NCBI RefSeq assembly: GCF_011926545.1
Contig: NZ_JAATIT010000002.1
Span: 620,001 to 684,000, forward strand
DNA: 64,000 nt
DNA from: Sphingopyxis italica
GTDB lineage: Bacteria > Pseudomonadota > Alphaproteobacteria > Sphingomonadales > Sphingomonadaceae
Direction of reading: 5' to 3'
Of the stretch, positions 43,916 to 52,348 are shown piece by piece. Within the stretch, counting starts at the first letter, position 1. Each line of letters begins with the position of its first letter. The notes under the pieces were generated by a model. That model ran no database searches. It saw only the letters and a program-made list of their open reading frames with translations, and had not been told where the DNA came from. The translations under genes were made by a program, and so were the position numbers.

Positions 43916-44377
43916 ATGACCGAAGACATCGAACACCGCCTCGACCGCGTCGAAAGCCGGTTCGCGATGCACGACCTCGTCAGCGATTATTGCCACGGCT
44001 TCGACAAGCGCGACTGGGACCGCTTCGCCGCGATCTGGTGGCCCGACGCCGTCTGGGATATCGGCCCGCCCTTCGGCACCTTCGAGGGCAGCGACGGCAT
44101 CGCGCATGTCACCAAGGATATCCTGTGGGACGCCTGGCTCGCGTCAAGCCACTACACCACAAACCTTGTGATCACCTTCGAAGGGAAAGACCGCGCAACG
44201 GGGGTATGCGACGTCGATTGCATCGGCACGACGTCGGACGGGCAGGCGCAGACGGTCGCCGCCAGCTATTTCGACATTTTCGAACGGCGCGGCGGGGTCT
44301 GGAAGATCGCGCATCGCAAGGTGAAGATGTATCACTTCAACCCGCTGTCCGGCGTCACGCTGTCGCCGCCGGCATAG
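43916..44377 (+). CDS. NTF2-like/SnoaL-type protein
   Basis: 153 residues forming one NTF2 (cystatin-like) domain. It begins HRLDRVESRFAMHDLVSDYCHGFDKRDWDRFAAIWWPDAVWDIGPPFGTFEG and contains ASSHYTTNLVITFEGKDRATG and WKIAHRKVKMYHFNP. Members of this fold include SnoaL cyclases, steroid delta-isomerases, dehydratases and limonene-epoxide hydrolase. The His/Asp pocket suggests a dehydratase or isomerase, but the reaction cannot be named from sequence. It follows acyl-CoA dehydrogenase by 24 bases and precedes a hydrolase by 8. Confidence 0.85.
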   Translation: MTEDIEHRLDRVESRFAMHDLVSDYCHGFDKRDWDRFAAIWWPDAVWDIGPPFGTFEGSDGIAHVTKDILWDAWLASSHYTTNLVITFEGKDRATGVCDVDCIGTTSDGQAQTVAASYFDIFERRGGVWKIAHRKVKMYHFNPLSGVTLSPPA

Positions 44378-44385
44378 GAGCTGAC

Positions 44386-45189
44386 ATGGCCTATCTCGAC
44401 ACCGAAGACGGCGGACGCGTCTATTATGCGCACCACCGCGCGCCCGAGTTGCCGGTCGTGCTGATCCACGGTTGGGGCATGTCGGGCGACTATTGGGCGT
44501 CGGCGGTCGAGGCTCTCCTCGCCGACGGTCATGGCGCAATCACCGTCGATCACCGCGGCTGCGGCCGCTCCGACCGCGATTTCACCGACATGTCGATCGA
44601 CGCGATCACCCGCGACGTCACGGCGATCGTCGAGCACTGCGGCGCCCCCCGCGTCGCGCTCAACGGCTGGTCGCTCGGCGGCGCCGTTGCGGTCGCGGCC
44701 GCCGGGCTGCTCGGCGAACGCGTCGCGGGGCTTGTCCTGACCTGCGGCGCATCGCCGCGCTATGTCCAGGGCGAGGGCTTCGCGCACGGCGGCACCGCCG
44801 AGGATGTCCTCGGCATCGGCGCCGCGATCACCGCCGACCGCCCCGGCTTCTTCCGCGCCCTTGCCGAGGGCGCGTCGGGTGAAGGCGCGAGCGAGGCGAT
44901 GATCGGCTGGGTCGAACGCGGCTTCATCGCCACGGGTCCGCGCGCGAGCGACACTCTCGCCGGTCTCGCGACGCTCGACCAGCGCGACCTGCTGGCATCC
45001 TTCGACTTCCCGGTGCTGTCGATCGGCGGCGCCAGGGACAGCATCGCCGACCCCGCCATCGCGGGGTTCGCTGCCAACTGCGCGCGAAACGGTACGCTGC
45101 TCACCCTGGACACCGGCCATTCGCCCCAGCTCGAAGCGCCCTCGGCCTATAACGAGGCGTTCCTCGACTTCGTGAGGAAACTCGCTTGA
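44386..45189 (+). CDS. alpha/beta hydrolase
   Basis: 267 residues. Oxyanion loop HGWGMSGD, nucleophile elbow NGWSLGG (Ser96), acid in the GARDSIADPAIAG loop and catalytic His about 245 (DTGHSPQLE). It is probably the lactone- or ester-hydrolase step after the monooxygenase. A GGAG ribosome site precedes the ATG at 44386. The stop overlaps the OYE start (TGATG), so the two are coupled. Confidence 0.88.
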   Translation: MAYLDTEDGGRVYYAHHRAPELPVVLIHGWGMSGDYWASAVEALLADGHGAITVDHRGCGRSDRDFTDMSIDAITRDVTAIVEHCGAPRVALNGWSLGGAVAVAAAGLLGERVAGLVLTCGASPRYVQGEGFAHGGTAEDVLGIGAAITADRPGFFRALAEGASGEGASEAMIGWVERGFIATGPRASDTLAGLATLDQRDLLASFDFPVLSIGGARDSIADPAIAGFAANCARNGTLLTLDTGHSPQLEAPSAYNEAFLDFVRKLA

Positions 45190-46334
45190 TGACCACCACG
45201 CCGTCCGACGATCTGGCCGCCCTGCTCGCCCCGCTGCACGCCCCCTTCACGTGCAAGTCGCTGAAGGCGCCCAACCGCTTCTGCATGGCGCCGATGTCGC
45301 GTTATTTCGCGCCTGGCGGCGTACTGACCGATGATGGCGCCGAATATTATCGCCGCCGCGCCGCCGCGGGGATCGGCACGATCATCACGGAGGGCACCGG
45401 CGTCGCCATCGACCACACCGTCGCCGCCGACACCGTGCCGATCTTCGCCGGCGAGTCTCCCCTTGCCGCGTGGAAGGGTGCGGTCGACGCCGTCCATGCC
45501 GAGGGTGGCATGTTCGTCCCGCAATTGTGGCACGTCGGCGGCTGCATCGACTTCAATTTTCCCGACTCCCCCCATGCGGAGCTGGTAAGCCCGTCGGGTT
45601 TTGCCGGGCCCGACGTGCCGGGCGGCCGCGCGATGACCGAGAAGGACATCGCCGACACCGCCGCCGCCTTCGCCGAATCCGCACGCGAAGCGAAACGCAT
45701 CGGCTGCGACGCGATCGAGCTTCATGGCGCGCACGGCTATATCTTCGACCAGTTCTTCTGGGACCGGACGAACCTGCGCGGCGATCGCTACGGCGGCCCC
45801 GACATCGCCGACCGCGCGACCTTCGCGGCCGAGGTCGTCGCCGCCTGCCGCGAAGCCGTCGGCGAGGACTTCGCGATCATCATGCGCGTGTCGCAATGGA
45901 AGACCTATGATTATGACGTGAAACTGGCGCGCGACCCCGACGAGATGCACCGCTGGCTCGATCCGATGGTCCGCGCCGGCGTCGATATTTTCCACGCCTC
46001 GCAGCGGCGCTTCTGGGAACCCGAATATGAAGGCGATCCCAAAAACCTCGGCGGCTGGATCAAGGAAGTCACCGCCAAACCCGTGATCACCGTCGGGTCG
46101 ATCGGCATGGACCGCGACCTGATGCAGGATTTCGTCGAGGGCATTTCCTCGCCGATGCTCGCCCGGCTTGAGGACCTCGTGGAGATGTTCGAACGTGGCG
46201 AGTTCGATCTCGTTGCTCTTGGCCGCGTCCTTCTTGCCGATCCGAATTGGCTGGAAAAGGTCGAACAGCAACGCATAGACGAACTGACGCCGTACGACCG
46301 TGCAAGAGCGCTCCAGCAATATGAGCATGATTGA
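45189..46334 (+). CDS. Old Yellow Enzyme family NADH:flavin oxidoreductase
   Basis: 381 residues, an FMN TIM barrel. The N-terminus LKAPNRFCMAPMSRYFAPGG carries the FMN/catalytic-acid region, and HxxH is at ELHGAHGY (His179, His182), the pair that binds the carbonyl of an alpha,beta-unsaturated substrate. It ends with DLVALGRVLLADPNW. OYEs reduce the double bond of enones (carvone and similar) with NAD(P)H. A start TTG at 45186 is possible but ATG 45189 is better. It is the last gene of the + strand unit. Confidence 0.92.
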   Translation: MTTTPSDDLAALLAPLHAPFTCKSLKAPNRFCMAPMSRYFAPGGVLTDDGAEYYRRRAAAGIGTIITEGTGVAIDHTVAADTVPIFAGESPLAAWKGAVDAVHAEGGMFVPQLWHVGGCIDFNFPDSPHAELVSPSGFAGPDVPGGRAMTEKDIADTAAAFAESAREAKRIGCDAIELHGAHGYIFDQFFWDRTNLRGDRYGGPDIADRATFAAEVVAACREAVGEDFAIIMRVSQWKTYDYDVKLARDPDEMHRWLDPMVRAGVDIFHASQRRFWEPEYEGDPKNLGGWIKEVTAKPVITVGSIGMDRDLMQDFVEGISSPMLARLEDLVEMFERGEFDLVALGRVLLADPNWLEKVEQQRIDELTPYDRARALQQYEHD

Positions 46335-46459
46335 CGCGGGCGCGGAATTTTGCGGGTCCAGGGCTGAAAAAATCGCACGCCGTTCTCCGCCTCACGGTGC
46401 TGTTGGCCGGTGCCCGGACCGCCGACCTGATCTTCCCCCGGTTCGGCGGACACACTGGG
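46335..46459. other. junction between the catabolic island and an IS fragment
   Basis: 125 bases without a gene. It reads through TGCGGGTCCAGGGCTGAAAAAA (46349 onward) into the 3' end of the IS3 orfB remnant, so the end of a lost IS element lies here. No clear terminal inverted repeat partner is visible. Confidence 0.35.
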
Positions 46460-46891
46460 TTAGCCGGCCATGCTCTGCTCGGCTTGCTCGGGGGTTAGAT
46501 ACCCGAGGGCCGAGTGCATGCGGTGCCGGTTGTAATAGGCTTCGATGTATCCGAACAGGGCCTGCCGCGCTTCAGCTTGCGTCGCCCATCGGCACTGATG
46601 GACGAGTTCGACCTTGAGGGTGTGGAAGAAGCTTTCCATCGGGGCATTATCGTAACAATTGCCAGTGCGGCTTATCGAGGGCGTGGCACCGATCGCGGCC
46701 AAGTGATCGACAAAGGCGCCCGCTGCGTATTGCGATCCGCGATCCGAGTGACAGATGAGACCGCGGTCGGGTCTTTGCCGCTGGGCAGCCATCATCAATG
46801 ATGGCTTTTCCAGGCAGCGTGGTCGAGAAAGCCATAATAACAAGCCATATCCCGGCGCGGCGCAACGATCGCGCCCTTGTTGACGGCGCAC
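46460..46891 (-). pseudogene. truncated IS3-family transposase OrfB (DDE integrase core)
   Basis: The frame gives the C-terminal half of an IS3 OrfB: LICHSDRGSQYAAGAFVDHLAAIG (second Asp of the DDE triad), TGNCYDNAPMESFFHTLKVELVH (Glu) and the ending RHRMHSALGYLTPEQAEQSMAG. The first Asp block (DITYI) and the N-terminal helix-turn-helix are missing. The beginning of the frame is out of register, so the element is dead. It marks the join between two accessory loci. Confidence 0.8.
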
Positions 46892-47104
46892 GTTGTACGG
46901 TCTCCGATCTAATCGACGTACGAACGGGCCAATTACTCGGACTTCATAATCACTGCGAATAGACGGTCGAGGTTCGACAGGAGGTCCTGCACATCGGGGT
47001 TTCCGGCAAATTTTGGCAGTCCAAGCAGCAGACTCATGCTCTGGGACATGACCGAAACCTCGGCTTCGTTCAGAGGCTCTCGCTTACGCAGGATTTAGCG
47101 AGGT
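46892..47104. other. short spacer after the IS fragment
   Basis: 213 bases between the IS remnant and the aminotransferase stop. No family-like frame or terminator stem stands out. Confidence 0.35.
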
Positions 47105-48265
47105 TTATCCGATCATCTGCAATGGCTGCTGTGGAAGCCATTTTATCAGCCTCTTGCATGCTTCGGCGGTCATCTCGGTCGTTACCGCGTAGCTGAAGCG
47201 GATGAATTGGTGGCCATTGTCCGGATCGAAATCGATACCCGGCGCGGTCGCAACGCCCGTTTCGGCGAGGAGCTTCTTGCAGAATGTTACGCTGTCGTCG
47301 GTCAGGTGGGCGATTGAGGCATAGACGTAAAAGGCCCCGTCGGACGGTGCGATGCCGGTGATGCCGAGTTGCGACAGGGCGTCGATGAGCAGCGCCCGGT
47401 TCTGGCGATAGACCTCGACCCTCGCATCGAGTTCCTCGGTGCAGTCGAAGGCGGCCAGGGCGGCATGCTGGCTCAACGCCGGCGGCGACAGGAAGAGATT
47501 GCCCGCGCGCGCGCGCGCTGCTCCGACGAATTTCTGCGGGCATATCAGCCAGCCGAGGCGCCAGCCGGGCATCCCGTAATATTTCGAAAAGCTGTTGATG
47601 ACGAAGGCGTCGGGATCGTGGTTCAGCATCGACTGGGTCTCGATGCCGTAGCTCAGACGGTGGTAGATTTCGTCCGAGATGATCTGAATATTCCTTTCGC
47701 GGCACACTGCGGCAATTTCAGCGAGTTCGGCCGGGGGAATGATCGTGCCGGTCGGATTAGCGGGGCTTGCGACAATGAGTCCGTCGGGGGTGACGGCAGC
47801 ATCGCGAATGTGGCGGGCGTTGATCTGAAAACGATCGGCGGCGCTACATGGCACCTCGACGGGGGTCATATGGAGAGCCCGCAGCGAGTTCCGATAGGCC
47901 ACATAGCCGGGCCTTGCCGTCATCACCCGGCTGCCCGCGGAAAAGGCCGTCAGAAGCGAGAGGACGAGCGCAGGAGACGCCCCGCATGTTAGAATGATCT
48001 GCTGCGGCGCGACATCGACACCATATTGTTCGCCGTAATGGCGCGCGATGCGCTCACGCAATGGCGTGCTTTCCCAGTAGCCCATGTCGCCGCCGCTCAT
48101 GGCGCCGTGCGCCGCGTCGAGCGCGCCCTGCGGCGCACCTTCGGAGGGCTGGCCGAATTCCATATGAATGATCGAATCGCCGCGCGCGCGCATCTTCTGC
48201 GCCAGCTGGCTCACCTCGATGGCACGAAAAGGTTCGATATCATCGGCTTGGCTGGTCATTGTCAT
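47105..48265 (-). CDS. class I/II pyridoxal-phosphate aminotransferase
   Basis: 386 residues from the ATG at 48265 (MTMTSQADD). Fold-type I: IHMEFGQPSEGAP (N-terminal loop), SPANPTGTIIPP, the acid in IISDEIYHRL, the PLP lysine in NSFSKYYGMPGWRLGW, and FIRFSYAVTTE near the end. It is close to aspartate/aromatic-type enzymes by layout. The substrate cannot be fixed. It follows the TonB receptor by 72 bases, so both form an operon, which implies that an imported amine or amino acid is transaminated. Confidence 0.9.
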   Translation of the reverse strand: MTMTSQADDIEPFRAIEVSQLAQKMRARGDSIIHMEFGQPSEGAPQGALDAAHGAMSGGDMGYWESTPLRERIARHYGEQYGVDVAPQQIILTCGASPALVLSLLTAFSAGSRVMTARPGYVAYRNSLRALHMTPVEVPCSAADRFQINARHIRDAAVTPDGLIVASPANPTGTIIPPAELAEIAAVCRERNIQIISDEIYHRLSYGIETQSMLNHDPDAFVINSFSKYYGMPGWRLGWLICPQKFVGAARARAGNLFLSPPALSQHAALAAFDCTEELDARVEVYRQNRALLIDALSQLGITGIAPSDGAFYVYASIAHLTDDSVTFCKKLLAETGVATAPGIDFDPDNGHQFIRFSYAVTTEMTAEACKRLIKWLPQQPLQMIG

Positions 48266-48337
48266 TATCGGCGTCCGGATAAGATGATCGGGGAGCGGCC
48301 CAGTATTCGGACCGCTCCCCCACTTGGGCATTAAGGG

Positions 48338-50542
48338 TCAGAATTTCTGCGCAAGGGAAATGCCGAAGGTGCGCGGCTGGATGACGGCGACCCGAAAATC
48401 CGAACCGAGCGTGTACGCCGCGACCTGCCCATGGCCGTTGGTCAGATTCTTGACAAAAGCGGTCGCCGAAAATCCTTCGTTGCGCACGCCGAGGCGGAGG
48501 TCGACGACATGATAATCGTCAAGCTCGAAGCGGGGCTGCGTAACTGTGCCGAAATAGCCGTCACGCTTGCCGACATAGCGCCAGGACCCGCCAAGGACGC
48601 CCGTCCATTCATTTGAAATCGGCGTTTCATAGCTGATACCGAACTGGCTCGCCCATTTCGGGACAGACGGTAGCTTGTCGCCATCGAAACCGACCGTCGG
48701 TGGCGCCGCAGGAAGATCCTGGGTCAACTCGGCATCGGTATAGGCAATATTGCCGTCAAGGGTCAGACCATCGATGGGCGCCCAGGTCAGCGCCGCTTCG
48801 ATGCCGCGGCTCCGCGCCTTGCCGCCATTGCCGTTGAAATTGAGACCGAGGCTGTTGCGCTGGTTGAGCTGGATATCGTCCCACGCAATCCAGAACGCAG
48901 CGATATCGAAGCTCAGCGTCCGGTCGAGCGACACGGTCTTGAAGCCGATTTCATAGTTGGTCGTGCGATCGGGACCATAGGATGCTGGCGTGCCCGCGAC
49001 CGGATTGTTCGGCCCGCCCGGTCGATAGCCTGTCGCGAAACGCGCATAGGCCATGGTATCCTTACTGAAGTGATAGCTCGCGCTCAGTAAGTAAGTCGTC
49101 GATTCATCGGTCGACTTGCCGTTGAAGGTCGCATCGCCGCCGAGGAAGGGGCCGACGTTGGTCTGGAGACGCGTCTGCTTGTTGTGGCTATAACGGATCC
49201 CGCCCATCACGTCGAAATTCGGAGCGATTTCGTATGAAAGATTGCCGAAGAGCGCGAATTCTTCGAAGCTCGACTTGACCCGTGCATCGAGAAGCGTCGG
49301 CAGGGGCGCAGGATAGACGTCGCCGGTGCTGAGTTCGAAGACGTCAAGATATTGGCGAAGATTTGCGTCCTCGTCGGTATAGAAAGTGCCGACTTGCCAC
49401 GACAGCCCGCTTCCGCTCGCCGAGGTAAGACGGATTTCCTGAGTGATCTTGTCGAGATCGGCATCGGTAATGATTGTCGCGCCTGCATCCGGAATGCCGT
49501 TGTTGGCGAGCGTGGCGCTGTAGGAAGATGACACGTCGAGGTCGAAGCCGACCGTCTGGCGATCGATGCTGGTCGTCGAGGTCAGTACGGCAAAGCCCAG
49601 ATCGCCCTCGACGCTGAGACTATAATCGCCGATGAACTGCGAGGTCGCGCCGGTACCGGGCGCGCGCGCCTGACGAAGTTCGCCATATTTTGGCAATTGG
49701 GTGGCGAGCGAGTGATCCTGCACGGCGCTGCCGTCGGCTTCCTGCTTCTGCACCACGGCGGAAAGGCGGATTTTCCAGTTCTCGCCGAGATCCACACCCA
49801 GCGCGGCGCGGCCACCATAGAAGCGCGCATCGTTGACGTCGGTCTCGCCGGTTGTGACATTGTCGATGAACCCGGGATCGCGCCGATAATATCCGCTCAC
49901 GCGCAGCGCTGCGGTATCGCTGACCGGGAGGTTCGTCGCGCCGCGAACACCATAGCCGATACCGCCGGCGTCCACTTCCTGCGCGTCGACCTGCAAGCGG
50001 GCGGTAAAGCGGTCGGGATCGGGCGCCTTGGTGACATATTTGAATAGGCCACCGAGGCTGCCTGCCCCGTAAAGCGTGCCCTGCGGGCCGCGAAGCACTT
50101 CGACGCGCTCCAGATCCTGCGGATCGAGGTCGGGAACGGTGCTGCCGCCGAAGCTATTGTTGCTGCTGCCTCCGAATGGCGAGTCATCGATATAGATGCC
50201 AACGGTCGGATTGCCTCCGGTGCCGGTATTCAGGCCACGGATGGTGAGCTGGGTCGCCCCGTTGGAGAAGGACACGTTGTCGACGATCAGGCCGGGAACG
50301 CGCGCCACATAGTCGGACAATTGCGTCGCGTTGATCGCCTCGAGGGCCTCGCCGCTCACCGCGGATACGGCCGCCGGCACGTCGACAAGGCGCTGGGTGC
50401 GTTTGTTCGCGGTGACGACGATGTCGCCATCGGTGCTGTATGTCTCGGCGCCTGCGCCAGCCGCGTCCTGCGCCGCGGCGGGCTGCGCGATCGCGAGGCC
50501 CGAGCAACCTGCGATCAAGAGAAATTTAAAATGCAATGCCAT
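48338..50542 (-). CDS. TonB-dependent outer-membrane receptor
   Basis: 734 residues from the ATG at 50542 (GGTGGGG upstream); the longer frame to 50713 spoils the signal MRMALHFKFLLIAGCSGLAIAQPAAAQ. The plug domain shows DIVVTANKRTQRLVDVPAAVSAVSGEALEAINATQLSDYVARVPGL, RGLNTGTGGNPTVGIYIDDSPFGG and VEVLRGPQGTLYGAGSLGGLFKY. The barrel ends GISLAQKF with the C-terminal Phe. It transports the proposed peptide or conjugate. Co-transcribed with the aminotransferase. Confidence 0.92.
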   Translation of the reverse strand: MALHFKFLLIAGCSGLAIAQPAAAQDAAGAGAETYSTDGDIVVTANKRTQRLVDVPAAVSAVSGEALEAINATQLSDYVARVPGLIVDNVSFSNGATQLTIRGLNTGTGGNPTVGIYIDDSPFGGSSNNSFGGSTVPDLDPQDLERVEVLRGPQGTLYGAGSLGGLFKYVTKAPDPDRFTARLQVDAQEVDAGGIGYGVRGATNLPVSDTAALRVSGYYRRDPGFIDNVTTGETDVNDARFYGGRAALGVDLGENWKIRLSAVVQKQEADGSAVQDHSLATQLPKYGELRQARAPGTGATSQFIGDYSLSVEGDLGFAVLTSTTSIDRQTVGFDLDVSSSYSATLANNGIPDAGATIITDADLDKITQEIRLTSASGSGLSWQVGTFYTDEDANLRQYLDVFELSTGDVYPAPLPTLLDARVKSSFEEFALFGNLSYEIAPNFDVMGGIRYSHNKQTRLQTNVGPFLGGDATFNGKSTDESTTYLLSASYHFSKDTMAYARFATGYRPGGPNNPVAGTPASYGPDRTTNYEIGFKTVSLDRTLSFDIAAFWIAWDDIQLNQRNSLGLNFNGNGGKARSRGIEAALTWAPIDGLTLDGNIAYTDAELTQDLPAAPPTVGFDGDKLPSVPKWASQFGISYETPISNEWTGVLGGSWRYVGKRDGYFGTVTQPRFELDDYHVVDLRLGVRNEGFSATAFVKNLTNGHGQVAAYTLGSDFRVAVIQPRTFGISLAQKF

Positions 50543-50722
50543 GCGAATCCCCACCTTTGTTAAGCCGTCGGCCCGCGCATGCGCGTCACGCTGATGCACT
50601 GAGACGAGACACTGTCGATCACCTGTTCCTTGCGCTGTCGGCGCCGACGCTTTTGGCTGCGCCTTTACGTTTCGACGGTCATCAACCAAACATGTCGTCC
50701 GCGAAATGCCCATGCCGAAAAA

Positions 50723-50738
50723 CTAGGGTAGCTATTAG
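50723..50738. promoter_or_regulatory. weak fourth copy of the LysR-regulon dyad
   Basis: CTAGGGTAGCTATTAG fits CTAATG-N4-CAWTAG at 9 of 12 defined positions. It lies about 180 bases before the TonB receptor start, in the 217-base spacer behind dsdA-like, with an A/T-rich stretch around it. It is a plausible but degenerate site. Confidence 0.3.
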
Positions 50739-50759
50739 CTGGAGCAATGACGGCGCTGC

Positions 50760-52034
50760 TCAGGGCCGTACATCGCCGCCGAGCATCGGATAAAATTCCT
50801 CGTCGGGCAGCAGAGACCCGCCGGTCGCCCACGCGACATGTGTCGCGTCGCGGAGATCCGGCCGCCGAGAAAGAAAGGGAATGACCGCCGCCAGGGCCGA
50901 CGCCGCCGAAGGCTCCAGCCGCATCTGCGCCTCGCGCCACGCTCGCCGGACCCAGACGATCATTTCGTCGTCGGGAACCGCGACGACGGCGTCGATCGCG
51001 GACCCGACCGTATCCAGCACAAGCTGGGAGGCGAGCGGAACCGCGAGTCCGTCGGCGATCGTGCTGTTACGAAGCCCGAGGTCATAGACCGAAACCGGCC
51101 TGCCTTCGCCCGCCTCCAGCGCCGCGAACATGCAGGCCGAACTGGTGGGCTCGACAAAGACGCAGACCGCCGCCGGCCCCAGATGCGCCTTCAGACCGAA
51201 GGCGATGCCGCCGGGCGCGCCGCCCACACCGCACGGCAGGTAGACGACGACCGGCGCATCGGGCGTGGGCTCGATCCCGCGTTCGCGCAATTGCCCGATC
51301 AGTTCCTCCGCACCGACGGCATAGCCGACCAGGAGCTCGCGCGACGCCTCGTCGTCGATGAAATGATGCGACTGCAAGCGGGCGGCTTCCCGCCCGCGCC
51401 CGACGGTTTCGGTGTAATCACAGTCGTGCTCGATGACCTCTGCGCCAAGGGCGCGGAGGCGATCCTTCTTCCATTGCTTCGCATCGAACGACATGTGGAT
51501 GATCGCCTCGAGCCCGAAGGCGCGCGCAACGATCCCGATACTGAACCCAAGATTGCCGGTGCTGGCCACGGCGACTGTATGACACGACAGTTTTTCCCGC
51601 GCCCCCGCCGACGCCAGTATCTCATAATCCCCGCCGTCCGAGACGAGGCCTTCGTCGACCGCCAGCCTTTCGATATGGCACAGCAGTTCATAGACCCCGC
51701 CGCGCGCCTTGATCGAGCCTGTCACCGGTAGCAGGCTGTCAGCCTTGACGAGGAGTGGCACCTCGCCAGGCGACAGCGGATAGAGATTGAGGGGGGACCA
51801 GATTTGCCCGTTCCAGCCGTCCGCCGGAAAAAGCGCTTGCAGCGCAGACCGGAAACGATCGAGCCGCTCGCGTGCGACGGCGACGTCCGCGAGCGAAACC
51901 TGCCCGCCTGCCGCGGCGATCATTTGGGGCGCAGGATTGAGCCAAACGGCGCCCGCGCCTTCTTGGAGGGGCGATGTGCCCCAGACTCCGGCCGCCGGCG
52001 CGCCGATCGCAGGTATGAATCGATCGTTGGTCAT
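50760..52034 (-). CDS. dsdA: D-serine dehydratase (DsdA family) or related D-amino acid ammonia-lyase
   Basis: 424 residues from the ATG at 52034. Fold-type II PLP enzyme. DsdA features: LVKADSLLPVTGSIKARGGVYE (PLP Lys109), VAVASTGNLGFSIGIVARAFG, AKQWKKDRLRALGAEVIEHDCDY, FIDDEASRELLVGYAVG, the glycine loop LPCGVGGAPGGIAFGLK and FVEPTSSACM. DsdA converts D-serine (or D-threonine) to pyruvate and ammonia. Activity on related beta-hydroxy amino acids is possible. It is divergent from the DUF885 gene and sits among peptidases and transporters, suggesting that D-residues are released from an imported compound. Confidence 0.88.
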   Translation of the reverse strand: MTNDRFIPAIGAPAAGVWGTSPLQEGAGAVWLNPAPQMIAAAGGQVSLADVAVARERLDRFRSALQALFPADGWNGQIWSPLNLYPLSPGEVPLLVKADSLLPVTGSIKARGGVYELLCHIERLAVDEGLVSDGGDYEILASAGAREKLSCHTVAVASTGNLGFSIGIVARAFGLEAIIHMSFDAKQWKKDRLRALGAEVIEHDCDYTETVGRGREAARLQSHHFIDDEASRELLVGYAVGAEELIGQLRERGIEPTPDAPVVVYLPCGVGGAPGGIAFGLKAHLGPAAVCVFVEPTSSACMFAALEAGEGRPVSVYDLGLRNSTIADGLAVPLASQLVLDTVGSAIDAVVAVPDDEMIVWVRRAWREAQMRLEPSAASALAAVIPFLSRRPDLRDATHVAWATGGSLLPDEEFYPMLGGDVRP

Positions 52035-52348
52035 TCTTCTTCTTATTACCCCATTTGTATCGAGACCTGCCGATACCCGCAGCGTCGCGATCATCTCGAA
52101 TGGCGGACATCGAACGCGTACTCCGGTCCGAAAGGCCTCCTCATCATCCGGTGACTTCCAGCCCGCGGCGACAACCGCAACGGAGGATATCTATTGCGCT
52201 CATTAGTCGGCTCGAACGCCCAAGTGATCAGGTCCTTTCCTGGTTCGCGTCCCCGGCTAATGGCGGCAATAGCATTGCTGATTTGCGACGCGGCTTGCCA
52301 TCGCCTTGGAAGAGGATCGCCCCCCGTGCCCGCAACTTGAAAGTCCTT
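52035..52348. other. divergent promoter region of dsdA and the DUF885 gene
   Basis: 314 bases. It holds the regulon dyad at 52257-52272 and A/T-rich stretches near 52025-52060. A frame on the plus strand (from 52055) runs through it into the DUF885 gene, but its N-terminal part has no family match. Confidence 0.5.
52257..52272. promoter_or_regulatory. LysR-regulon dyad upstream of DUF885 and dsdA
   Basis: CTAATGGCGGCAATAG (52257-52272) fits CTAATG-N4-CAWTAG. With the next base it matches 61270-61286 at 16 of 17 bases. It is 77 bases before the DUF885 start and 223 before the dsdA-like start. Confidence 0.6.

Noticed and set aside
43916..44377. Naming the NTF2-like protein limonene-epoxide hydrolase
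   Set aside because: The fold and length are compatible, but the catalytic Asp-Arg-Asp triad could not be placed, so the specific name is not supported.
42646..45189. 847-residue open frame spanning the acyl-CoA dehydrogenase and NTF2 genes into the hydrolase
   Set aside because: Only the last 267 residues (from 44386) are real; the earlier part is an out-of-frame reading of other genes.
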